Shown here piece after piece: positions 6,094-12,897 of a stretch of 24,465 nt of DNA; the stretch's first letter is position 1; every line of letters starts with the position of its first letter. A model generated the notes under the pieces. It saw only the letters and a list, made by a program, of their open reading frames with translations, searched no databases and had not been told where the DNA came from. Source of the stretch: CAYUAG01 sp046483025 (lineage in GTDB: Bacteria; Zhuqueibacterota; QNDG01; CAYUAG01); the NCBI GenBank assembly GCA_046483025.1, contig JAWODZ010000049.1:1-24465 (forward strand), written 5' to 3'. A program made the position numbers and the translations under genes.

Positions 6094-9000
6094 ATGAAAA
6101 TCCTGCGCTGGATATTGCATCACCCGGTATCGATCATTATTCTAGTATTCCTTATTGTACTTATAGGGATAAATTCCTTCCTCTATACTCCCATAGAAAT
6201 TCAGCCGGCGAGCAGGGGAAGAATTGTCCGGGAAAAGGAACAGACAATACGTATATCGGTTACATGGTCAAAACAGCCTCCGGAAATTTTGCAGCAAATG
6301 ATAACCATGCCTCTGGAAGAAAAATGTATGCAGCTCAAAGATATTAGTGCGGTGAATTCTTCCACCGGAAAAGGTGTTGCCTATCTTGATCTGTCATTTC
6401 CCGCTGATATTAAACTGCAGTACATCTATCTTTCTGTAAAAGAAAAAATTGCTCAGATAAAAAAACAGGAAAATTTTCCCTCAGATGCAGTGATAAATGT
6501 CGAACCGTTCTTTGGTGAAGATGAAGAAGAGCAGCAGCAACAGTATACAGCTCCCTTCTTTGAATTCCAGATTAACGGTCCTCAGACCCTGAATCAGCTT
6601 CGTCATTTAGCCAAAGAACAGATACTTCCCCTGATAAAATCTGTTGACGGCACCGGAACCTGTGAAGTTCTGGGCGGCTCTGACGGTTTTTTACAGATAA
6701 AGCTTAATCAAAGTTTAATGAATAAATATTCAATAAGCCAGAATGAAATACAAAGATATCTTTCTCAGGCAAAGTATTATAAGGGGCTGGGCGCCATAAC
6801 ATCAAAAGGAGAAAATCATCTGCTTATGGTGGATAACCGTCCGGAATCAATTGATGAACTGAGGAACATCTCTGTTAAAAAAGGAATAACGCTGGGAGAA
6901 ATAAGCACTATTTCTTTCAGATATAAAAAACCGGAATCAATATCACGCAGAAACTTTCTTCCCCTGATATCAATCAATGTATTTAAGATACCCGGGAAAA
7001 ATGCACTCAAATTTTCAGAACAGATGAAAAATAAAATAAAAGAAATAAGAAATGTACTGCCTGAAGGAACCGAACTGATTATGATCTCAGATCAGGCTCA
7101 GGACCTGCGTGCAGAACTGAACAGTTTATGGATCCGGACCGGAGTCATATTAACAGTGGTTTTCATCATCCTGTTTCTACTGTTCAGAAAATTCTTTCCT
7201 TCTTTTATGATCCTGCTGATCATTCTGCTTTCCTTCTGCAGTGCAGGAATTTTCCTCTATTTAAGCGGGTATACTATCAATATTGTCACCCTGGCAGGTA
7301 TAGCTCTGGTGTTCGGTATGCTGGTTGACAATGCTGTGGTAGTAGTGGAAAACATACAGCACTATTACCGACTGGGCAAACCTCCCTATATCAGCGCACT
7401 CAGAGGAACGCTGGAAATATTTCAGCCTCTCCTGGCTTCATCTGCTACAACGATTTTAGTGTTTTTCTCCTTATTGCTGTTAAAGGAAAGACTGGGAGAG
7501 TACTACAGTCCCATGGCTCTGGTGCTGGGATTTTCCTTGATTGCATCTCTTCTGCTGGCAGTGGTTCTCATGCCGGCTATATTCATACGATTTCCGGAAA
7601 AATTCAAGCCTCCGGTTGCTCATCATGAGAAACCGAAAAAGACCTCTTATGCATCGGTACTGGAAAAAATCCTCCGGTTCCCCCTCCTTACCATGCTCAC
7701 TGCCCTGTTTATTTTCGGTATAACCATTTATTTATTTATTGAAAATGTAAGTGAAAGCAGTTTTTTCTATCATCGGAAAAAATTGCAGACACGTGTCAGT
7801 ATACGTGCTCCCAAAGGAGTAACGTTGCAGACACTTGATAACATAGCCGGATCATTTGAACAGATCATTGATCAGTCGAATATCAATTGTGAAACCCTGA
7901 CCACTATAAATGAAAAATCTGCTTATGCAAGTATACGAATCAACTATCCGGAAAAATACAGTCAAAGCTACGAACCCTATATTCTGGAAAACAAACTCAT
8001 CGGACAGGCAGTCAATTATGCCGGTATCGGAATTTACATTGGCGGGGTATTACCGGAAAGCTACTATAACGGCGGTTACAGAATATATACACATTATGGT
8101 TCCCGCCTGCAGATCACCGGACCTGATTACTACAAACTCTGGGATATCTGCAGAGACATCCTGAAAAAAGCAAAAACCAATCCCAGAGTTGATAAAGGTA
8201 TTGTTACTCCTTCAGAACGCAATATCTGGGGGATGGAAACGTCTGAGCATAATTTTCAGTATGAATGTGATGTACAAAATGTATGGCAAAAAGGATTGAA
8301 TGTACAGTCCATTCGTTATGCTCTGTATCAGCTGTTTCCCGGCTCTTCCTGGGAAGATGAGATCATAATCGGTAATCAGCGCTATCCCTTAAGAGTGACC
8401 TTTCAGGATAAGCTCACTGAACTGGATGAGATCACCCGGTCACCATTGACCATCTCCGGTGAAAATACAGTGTATTTTAATGACTGTTTTCGACAGGTTC
8501 CTGAAAAACAGATTCACTGGATCGATAAAAAAAATCAGCAGTACAAATTTACGATCGCCTGGAATTTCAAAGGACCCTCGAAGCTACAGCAGAGGTATCT
8601 GAAAAGTATTATCGAATCAGTCATTCTTCCCCCCGGGTATAATATTGAAGAAAGTGACTGGAGCTTTTTCACAGAAAAGGAAAAAATGCAGTTAAAAAAT
8701 CTTATCATAGCTGCTGCTGTGGGAGTATTTATGATCCTGGCTGCTCTTTACGAATCTTTCTGGAAGCCGTTTGTGATTTTTCTCAGTGTGCCTTTTGCCA
8801 TGCTGGGGGTATTTCTTATGTATGTTATCTTTGGCCGGGATTTCAGTGTGAATGCCTATATCGGCATCATCCTCTTGCTCGGTATTGTGGTAAATGATTC
8901 CATTGTACTGGTTGAGAGGATCAATCAGGTGTTCAGGAAAAAAAAGAACCTGAAAGAATCGCTGATTCAGGCCGGAACCGAGAGGATCCGCCCCATTATC

Positions 9001-9210
9001 ATTACCACTGTTACTACCATCGGCGGTCTCATTCCTATCTTCTTTCTAAGCTCCCGAAACACTAATTTGTCAGAAATTCTGGAGGAGTTGAGCTTTATCA
9101 TGGTAGGCGGCATGATAAGCTCAACCATTTTTACCATCTCCCTGATACCGGTATTTTATTATTTTATATACCGGCTGCGGATGTTTACTTCAAAGCTGAT
9201 CCAGCAATAA
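6094..9210 (+). CDS. RND efflux pump, second copy
   Basis: A second, clearly different RND protein of 1038 residues. It opens with the helix WILHHPVSIIILVFLIVLIG. The helix-4 motif is ALVFGMLVDNAVVVVENIQ (Asp412-Asn413), and the C-terminal helices carry GIILLLGIVVNDSIVLVERI. An acidic, glutamine-rich stretch (GEDEEEQQQQY, about residues 146-156) lies in the first porter domain. The ATG at 6094 has AAGGAG about 14 bases upstream, a long spacing. With only one adaptor for two pumps, the pair could form a mixed trimer like MdtB/MdtC or share the adaptor as separate pumps. The 546-bp spacer rich in repeats argues against tight translational coupling. No TolC-like gene follows. Confidence 0.9.
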   Translation: MKILRWILHHPVSIIILVFLIVLIGINSFLYTPIEIQPASRGRIVREKEQTIRISVTWSKQPPEILQQMITMPLEEKCMQLKDISAVNSSTGKGVAYLDLSFPADIKLQYIYLSVKEKIAQIKKQENFPSDAVINVEPFFGEDEEEQQQQYTAPFFEFQINGPQTLNQLRHLAKEQILPLIKSVDGTGTCEVLGGSDGFLQIKLNQSLMNKYSISQNEIQRYLSQAKYYKGLGAITSKGENHLLMVDNRPESIDELRNISVKKGITLGEISTISFRYKKPESISRRNFLPLISINVFKIPGKNALKFSEQMKNKIKEIRNVLPEGTELIMISDQAQDLRAELNSLWIRTGVILTVVFIILFLLFRKFFPSFMILLIILLSFCSAGIFLYLSGYTINIVTLAGIALVFGMLVDNAVVVVENIQHYYRLGKPPYISALRGTLEIFQPLLASSATTILVFFSLLLLKERLGEYYSPMALVLGFSLIASLLLAVVLMPAIFIRFPEKFKPPVAHHEKPKKTSYASVLEKILRFPLLTMLTALFIFGITIYLFIENVSESSFFYHRKKLQTRVSIRAPKGVTLQTLDNIAGSFEQIIDQSNINCETLTTINEKSAYASIRINYPEKYSQSYEPYILENKLIGQAVNYAGIGIYIGGVLPESYYNGGYRIYTHYGSRLQITGPDYYKLWDICRDILKKAKTNPRVDKGIVTPSERNIWGMETSEHNFQYECDVQNVWQKGLNVQSIRYALYQLFPGSSWEDEIIIGNQRYPLRVTFQDKLTELDEITRSPLTISGENTVYFNDCFRQVPEKQIHWIDKKNQQYKFTIAWNFKGPSKLQQRYLKSIIESVILPPGYNIEESDWSFFTEKEKMQLKNLIIAAAVGVFMILAALYESFWKPFVIFLSVPFAMLGVFLMYVIFGRDFSVNAYIGIILLLGIVVNDSIVLVERINQVFRKKKNLKESLIQAGTERIRPIIITTVTTIGGLIPIFFLSSRNTNLSEILEELSFIMVGGMISSTIFTISLIPVFYYFIYRLRMFTSKLIQQ

Positions 9211-9227
9211 TATACCAGCCGTTAAAC

Positions 9228-9313
9228 ATCATAGATCAAACATCGTTGACCGTTGTTCTTAAATCCTTTCTTTTGATCTCACAACCGTGATTAACGATAT
9301 GTGATTTGAGATG
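9228..9313 (+). repeat. dispersed hairpin element, copy A
   Basis: Imperfect inverted arms near ATCGTTGACCG (9242-9252) and CGTGATTAACGAT (9286-9298) flank the core TTCTTAAATCC...GATCTCA. Read on the opposite strand, the segment at 17686-17769 matches it closely, sharing TTGTTCTTAAATCC, TTTCTTT, GATCTCA, GATTAACGATA and GTGATTT. This is a repeated palindromic unit of about 80 bp present at least twice in the window. Confidence 0.75.
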
Positions 9314-9331
9314 TTACTTCAAGAAAGTATT

Positions 9332-9372
9332 AAAACCCCGGGTGTCGAGCGAAGCGAGTCCCCGGGTGTTTT
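9332..9372. terminator. long-loop CCCGGG hairpin, possible bidirectional terminator
   Basis: AAAACCCCGGG (9332-9342) pairs with CCCGGGTGTTTT (9361-9372) with one bulged base. The 18-base loop contains GCGAAGC. A-rich and T-rich ends on the two sides would suit termination in both directions. It lies 120 bp after the second RND gene. CCCCGGGTGT also appears twice in direct orientation. Confidence 0.5.
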
Positions 9373-9431
9373 AACAGACGTTGTTTTTCTTGATGCTGTA
9401 GATGTTTTTCACCTTCTTCTTTGTTTACGGT

Positions 9432-9448
9432 AAGGTAAAGAACACCTC
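9432..9448 (-). repeat. AGGTGTTCTTTACCTT hairpin motif
   Basis: Read on the minus strand this is GAGGTGTTCTTTACCTT, nearly identical to AAGGTGTTCTTCACCTT at 18774-18790. Both form a short stem around TTCTT. Confidence 0.35.
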
Positions 9449-9525
9449 ACCGGACAAAAATATATATTGACAATAATGCTTAATGTATTCATTCGTGAAT
9501 ATTGTATATATAAAATAAAGAAAAT

Positions 9526-9576
9526 TATTATCGATAATATTCAATGAAAATGTCAATGAAAATGTCAATAGAAAAT
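9526..9576 (+). promoter_or_regulatory. palindrome plus 12-bp TCAATGAAAATG array upstream of the peptide genes
   Basis: A perfect 14-bp palindrome TATTATCGATAATA (9526-9539) abuts three tandem 12-bp units at 9541, 9553 and 9565, the first two identical (TCAATGAAAATG) and the third diverged. Read as TGTCAATG with AAAA linkers, the unit differs by one base from the TGTCAGTG unit of the array near 249-308, with the same period. The array ends just upstream of a possible promoter, so it may be a regulator-binding site for the peptide genes. The region is AT-rich, which weakens the case. Confidence 0.4.
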
Positions 9577-9578
9577 AC

Positions 9579-9616
9579 TTGCTTTTAAAAAAAATTAATA
9601 ATAATCTTTATATAGT
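9579..9616 (+). promoter_or_regulatory. candidate promoter of the small-peptide genes
   Basis: TTGCTT (9579-9584) and TAATCT (9602-9607) are spaced 17 bases apart. Alternatively TATAGT (9611-9616) is a good -10 without a matching -35, which would suit an activator-dependent promoter. Both choices lie directly downstream of the 12-bp array. The gap 9211-9784 holds no clear gene, only these sites, repeats and one tiny frame. Confidence 0.3.
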
Positions 9617-9685
9617 ATATTTTTGTATACAATATTAAATTATTAAAAATTTTATAATAAAATGATGTTTATTATTATAAGGAAT

Positions 9686-9721
9686 ATGAAAAATTTTAGA
9701 TTAGTTTTTGGGTTTCTTTGA
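9686..9721 (+). CDS. possible 11-residue leader peptide
   Basis: An ATG preceded by AAGGAAT starts MKNFRLVFGFL and stops at TGA. It resembles the start of a signal peptide that is cut short. It could be a translated leader, or the remains of a further member of the downstream peptide family. It is very short and may be chance. Confidence 0.2.
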   Translation: MKNFRLVFGFL

Positions 9722-9784
9722 CTGGATAGTAATGTGATTAAATTTGATAAAAAAATAACAACCCTTAAAAAAAGGAAAAATAAT

Positions 9785-10027
9785 ATGAAGCTTGATAAAA
9801 TAAACCATATAATAAAACCATTAGTAATCATACTTGTATTGCTGTTTTTGTTGGTTAATGTTAATTCAGTATATGCAGCTAAATCACCAGGTGACTGTGA
9901 GACAGGATTGATTAAATGCCTCGGTGGAGCTAGCATTGCGGGATTAACTGGAGGAGCACAAGCAGCACTAATTACAGCGAGTTTCTGTGCAACTGGATAT
10001 GCTTGGTGTAAAACTTTTTATAAATAA
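9785..10027 (+). CDS. small secreted twin C-x6-C peptide 1
   Basis: An 80-residue precursor. A basic start and hydrophobic stretch (about residues 9-26) lead to a VYA cleavage site near residue 31, leaving a mature part of about 49 residues. Its cysteines are Cys38, Cys45, Cys68 and Cys75, giving C-x6-C, 22 residues, C-x6-C. The second pair lies in FCATGYAWCKTFYK. The middle is small and Gly/Ala-rich (GGASIAGLTGGAQAA), as in some membrane-active peptides. AAAGGA 8 bases upstream supports the ATG at 9785 over an in-frame GTG at 9734. It is the first of three tandem paralogs. I know no named family. A bacteriocin, a signalling peptide or a structural secreted peptide are all possible. The reading frame is secure because the cysteine framework is shared by all three. 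Confidence 0.8.
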   Translation: MKLDKINHIIKPLVIILVLLFLLVNVNSVYAAKSPGDCETGLIKCLGGASIAGLTGGAQAALITASFCATGYAWCKTFYK

Positions 10028-10062
10028 ATCATATTTAATTAATTTAAAAAATAGGTTATGCT

Positions 10063-10242
10063 ATGAAAAAACTGATTAAAAACAAAATAATTATATTGTC
10101 TATGCTATTAATGTTATTTTCAACTATAAGCCCATTACATGCGAAAGAAACGTGTATTGAAAAATTTGAAAACTGTTTTGGATCATACTCACTTGCCTTT
10201 TGTGTAAGTAGCTATACATGGTGCAAAACGTATTATGGTTAA
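10063..10242 (+). CDS. small secreted twin C-x6-C peptide 2 (59 residues)
   Basis: A 59-residue precursor, easily missed because it is so short. The signal peptide runs through FSTISPLHA (cleavage near residue 27), leaving a mature part of about 32 residues. Cysteines at 31, 38, 47 and 54 repeat the C-x6-C ... C-x6-C plan with only eight residues between the pairs. The end FCVSSYTWCKTYYG matches peptide 1 (FCATGYAWCKTFYK) in the Cys, Tyr, Trp, Cys, Lys and aromatic positions. It lies 35 bp after peptide 1 and 44 bp before peptide 3. The ribosome site is weak (TAGGT about 7 bases upstream), unlike those of its neighbours. It is the shortest and simplest member, so it may define the minimal fold. 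Confidence 0.75.
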   Translation: MKKLIKNKIIILSMLLMLFSTISPLHAKETCIEKFENCFGSYSLAFCVSSYTWCKTYYG

Positions 10243-10286
10243 ATTTAATTAAAAACTTTCCATTTATGTTAAAGAAGGATATGGTT

Positions 10287-10490
10287 ATGAAAAAATTTAA
10301 AACAAATTTATATTTAATCTCCTTAATATTATTATTTTTTCTAAATGTAATACCAGTTAATGCGGGTAAGAAATGTGTAGAAGCCTGGGAGAGATGTAGA
10401 ACCGTCTATTCATTTTTCGATCCTTATGGGTTAGGTGAAGCTTATTGTCTAACAGGGTATGTATGGTGTGAAATGTATATTGGTAAATAA
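10287..10490 (+). CDS. small secreted twin C-x6-C peptide 3
   Basis: A 67-residue precursor. The frame is open from an ATG inside peptide 2, but GAAGGA (10274-10279) lies 7 bases before the ATG at 10287, where a canonical signal peptide begins (MKKFKTN, then a hydrophobic core, ending VIPVNA). The mature peptide is about 41 residues. Cysteines at 30, 37, 54 and 61 again give C-x6-C, 16 residues, C-x6-C, with the signature YCLTGYVWCEMY. Charged residues cluster around the first pair (KKCVEAWERCR). It shares TGYxWC with peptide 1. A strong hairpin follows, so the three peptides probably form their own transcript. Confidence 0.8.
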   Translation: MKKFKTNLYLISLILLFFLNVIPVNAGKKCVEAWERCRTVYSFFDPYGLGEAYCLTGYVWCEMYIGK

Positions 10491-10504
10491 TTTATTACAC
10501 ATTT

Positions 10505-10546
10505 AATTGGGGTTAAATTATCTAACCCCAATTAAAATTATTTTTT
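10505..10546 (+). terminator. intrinsic terminator after the peptide genes
   Basis: AATTGGGGTTA (10505-10515) and TAACCCCAATT (10523-10533) are perfect 11-bp inverted repeats around a 7-base loop. AAAATTA and TTTTTT follow. It separates the three peptide genes from the propeller gene, allowing peptides to be made in excess of the downstream proteins. Confidence 0.65.
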
Positions 10547-10584
10547 AAAAATCTTCTTTTTAATAATAAAATTAAAGGTGTTAA

Positions 10585-11568
10585 ATGATACTAAATAAGA
10601 ACTTTTTATATCAAATAAATTTCAAAGTATTTATATTTCTGATATTAATACTTCCAGCTAATATATTGTTTAGTCAAAACTTCAATAAAATAATCTTAAA
10701 AGAAGTATTATCAATTGGTTCCATTGATAGTGAAATCCTCTATCAATGGGCAGATATATGTACAGATGATTCCGGGAATATTTATTTAACTGATATGATG
10801 GACTACTCAATTAAAAAATTTACTCCAGAAGGAGAATTTATTAAAAAAACTGGGAGAAGTGGCCAGGGACCGGGGGAGTTTAATGCAATACGCTTCATCA
10901 AATACTATAATAATCATTTATATGTTACTGATCAATATAGACCAGGAATTCAAGTTTTTGATACTAATCTGCAGTATCGATACTCAATACCATTTCTAAA
11001 ACCTATTGCAGATATTCAAATATTATCACATAATAGAATAGCCATTCCTGATGTTATTGAAGGTAACATTCAAATAATTGATAGTTTAGGAAATAAAAAT
11101 GAAATTTTCTATTATAAGAAAAATCAGAAAAGGAAAAATTCTGATAATTTGGGTTTTTTCCCAAATATGATTGAATTTGAATTTGATAATCAAAATAATT
11201 TATATATGTGTTATACAGCAAAAAATAAAATAAAACAATGTAATAAAAAAGGTAAAACTATATGGTCTGTTACCTTTTTTAAAAATAAAAAACAAGAGTA
11301 TAATAATTCCTATGGATTAAAAACCCCGGAATATTTCTATTATAAAGATCTCGCACTTGATACCTCCATGAATATATTTATATTAGGTGGTAATCTTTCA
11401 AAAAATAAAAGTAGAGATGTATACATACTATCCCAAAATGGAGAACACATTACAACCCTTACCCTTCCAGACGAAACACATTGTATATACATTGATAAGG
11501 AAAATTATTTATATTCCCGGGCAAAGCAGGGTATAATTTTAAAAAAATATAAAATGATTTATAATTAA
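10585..11568 (+). CDS. secreted six-bladed beta-propeller (NHL-like) protein
   Basis: A 327-residue protein with an N-terminal signal peptide (hydrophobic about 13-30, ending NILFSQ). The body is made of repeated strands such as ICTDDSGNIYLTDMMDYSIKKFTPEGEFIKKTG followed by the blade motif GRSGQGPGEF (90-99). Later blades show NHLYVTDQYRPGIQVFD, NNLYMCYTAKNKIKQ and NIFILGG. The GxGxGPGEF signature marks the six-bladed propeller family common in FCB bacteria, usually secreted or lipid-anchored binding proteins. Base composition is very AT-rich (13 G/C in the 60 bases from 11101). It follows the peptide terminator and leads into the redox and membrane genes (21 and 51 bp gaps). In Bacteroides, related propellers neighbour small NVEALA peptides, a suggestive parallel. 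Ligand unknown. Confidence 0.8.
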   Translation: MILNKNFLYQINFKVFIFLILILPANILFSQNFNKIILKEVLSIGSIDSEILYQWADICTDDSGNIYLTDMMDYSIKKFTPEGEFIKKTGRSGQGPGEFNAIRFIKYYNNHLYVTDQYRPGIQVFDTNLQYRYSIPFLKPIADIQILSHNRIAIPDVIEGNIQIIDSLGNKNEIFYYKKNQKRKNSDNLGFFPNMIEFEFDNQNNLYMCYTAKNKIKQCNKKGKTIWSVTFFKNKKQEYNNSYGLKTPEYFYYKDLALDTSMNIFILGGNLSKNKSRDVYILSQNGEHITTLTLPDETHCIYIDKENYLYSRAKQGIILKKYKMIYN

Positions 11569-11589
11569 ATTTAAAAAAAGGACAGAACA

Positions 11590-12111
11590 GTGAATTATCT
11601 TTCTAGAATTCCACATCGAAAATTTTTTAATAAAATTTTTATATTAGCAATATTGTTTATAATTGTTTATAGTAACACATCTACAGTTAATGGATGTCCA
11701 ATGAGTCAAAACAAAAATATAGCCATAATTCTTATACTAGAAAATACTAACTTTGGATGTAAATTTTGTATGGATTCATTCATTGAACTTTGTGATCGGT
11801 TACAGGAATCAGAAAAAATAAAAAATTCAATATATGGTGTACTTTGTTATGATAGTATAGAAAATGACAATAATAAAGAAAATATATTAATACAGAAAAA
11901 ATTACTGCGGGGATTTATTAAGGGAAACAATATCCGGTTTCCTTTCATTCTGGATTCTTCTCATGTTTTTAAAAACTTTTGTAATAATGGATCACAAAAA
12001 ATAATTATTATAAATGGAGAAAAAAAATGTATTAAACAATGGAATATACCCCTGAAACCGAACCAATATGAAGAAATAATGAATTTTATTCATGAAAATA
12101 GTAAAGAATAA
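11590..12111 (+). CDS. thioredoxin-fold (probable lipo)protein with CxxC
   Basis: A 173-residue protein starting at GTG, supported by AAAGGA about 8 bases upstream. The hydrophobic segment KIFILAILFIIVYSN precedes STVNGC36, a plausible but imperfect lipobox. The following strand and motif (IAIILILENTNFGCKFC, with Cys57-Lys-Phe-Cys60) sit where thioredoxin-fold active sites lie. The later IRFPFILDSSHVFKNF and IIIINGEKKC strands fit the rest of a redoxin fold. It is probably exported and anchored in the cell envelope, acting as a thiol-disulfide protein. Because three neighbouring peptides need two disulfides each, it is a candidate partner for forming, isomerising or sensing them; this is inference. 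The TSA/AhpC type is less likely because the protein is short. Confidence 0.7.
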   Translation: MNYLSRIPHRKFFNKIFILAILFIIVYSNTSTVNGCPMSQNKNIAIILILENTNFGCKFCMDSFIELCDRLQESEKIKNSIYGVLCYDSIENDNNKENILIQKKLLRGFIKGNNIRFPFILDSSHVFKNFCNNGSQKIIIINGEKKCIKQWNIPLKPNQYEEIMNFIHENSKE

Positions 12112-12162
12112 AAGTTTTAGATAATAAAATTAAATTTTTAATGACCATCAGGAGCTGAAATT

Positions 12163-12648
12163 ATGATTTTATATATAATCTATATAGTACTGTTAATAAT
12201 ATTATTTTTCAAAATTAAACGGGATAAACAAAAAAAGAAAAATCTGCTTAACAAAATCGGAAATAATATTAAAACCATAAATATTTTATCCATTACATCT
12301 TATTGGGGGAATATATTAAGATATTTAATATTAATCATGGCATTATCATGGATTATTTACTGGTTGATCTATGAACCTCACGAAAATTATGGCCATATAT
12401 TTATATATATATTTATCATTGACTTCTGTTTTTATTATAAATTTGTAGTATTTATCGGCACAAACGGCCTGATTGTCAACCTGCATTTCATACCATGGGA
12501 TAAAATTGATGAAAGCTCAATTGATGAAAAGAAGAAATATTTCAAATTAACCATAACCTCAGAAAAAAAATATGTGCATGAAAAAATTATTGTATCGATA
12601 AAATACCTTGATCAGGTGAAAGCATATTTAAATAAACGAAATAGATAA
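12163..12648 (+). CDS. small membrane protein of unknown function
   Basis: A 161-residue protein with AGGAG 8 bases before the ATG. One membrane helix is at the N-terminus (MILYIIYIVLLIILFF), then a very basic stretch (KIKRDKQKKKN) and two more helices (about 52-69 and 78-97). The cytoplasmic tail begins GTNGLIVNLHFIPWDKIDE. A glycine followed by strands and a WDKI-type turn recalls the tail of bacterial PH-like or DUF5673-type membrane proteins, but I cannot assign it firmly. It is last in the AT-rich plus-strand set. It might be an immunity or accessory protein for the peptides, but that rests on position alone. Confidence 0.65.
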   Translation: MILYIIYIVLLIILFFKIKRDKQKKKNLLNKIGNNIKTINILSITSYWGNILRYLILIMALSWIIYWLIYEPHENYGHIFIYIFIIDFCFYYKFVVFIGTNGLIVNLHFIPWDKIDESSIDEKKKYFKLTITSEKKYVHEKIIVSIKYLDQVKAYLNKRNR

Positions 12649-12681
12649 TAGGAGGTGTCCAAAAAGTAAGAGAAAGTTTTA

Positions 12682-12804
12682 AACGCAAAGATAAGAAAAA
12701 AAAATACAATGTTTTTAAATATATAATAATAAAATATTTATTATTTTGCGAACTCTACGATATCTTTGCTAACTCTGCGTTAAAATTTTATTTTCAGTCA
12801 ACCC
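12682..12804. repeat. AACGCAGAG-type inverted-repeat element, copy 1
   Basis: AACGCAAAGATA (12682-12693) is an incomplete inverted match to TATCTTTGCTAACTCTGCGTT written in two parts at 12761-12781. The right half, 12764-12804 (CTTTGCTAACTCTGCGTT, then AAAATTTTA and AGTCAACCC), is nearly identical to 15117-15158. It lies between the converging membrane-protein and CDF genes. No terminator is obvious in 12649-12897. Confidence 0.6.
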
Positions 12805-12897
12805 TGATCAAAAGAACACCCCACAGAAAGTAAAAGAGGCAAAATCTCTTATAATTGATCCCCAATCAATGAGACCGGGAATCAGGAAATCAATAAA

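Noticed and set aside
9467..9491. Promoter using TTGACA at 9467-9472
   Set aside because: No acceptable -10 box lies 16-18 bases downstream; the nearest TA-rich hexamer is only 13 bases away.
9618..9625. Bacteroidetes-type -7 box TATTTTTG
   Set aside because: It matches TAnnTTTG, but no TTG lies at the right upstream distance (nearest is 36 bases), and the window uses Shine-Dalgarno sites unlike typical Bacteroidetes.
9652..9936. 94-codon minus-strand frame over peptide 1
   Set aside because: It is a reverse translation of the signal-peptide coding region. The plus-strand frame is supported by two paralogs with the same cysteine pattern.
10218..10286. Extended start of peptide 3 inside peptide 2
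   Set aside because: The added residues break the signal peptide. GAAGGA is correctly placed for the ATG at 10287.
12649..12680. Insertion-sequence end (GGAGGTGTCCAAAAAGT)
   Set aside because: The wording resembles some IS termini, but no matching inverted end or transposase is present.
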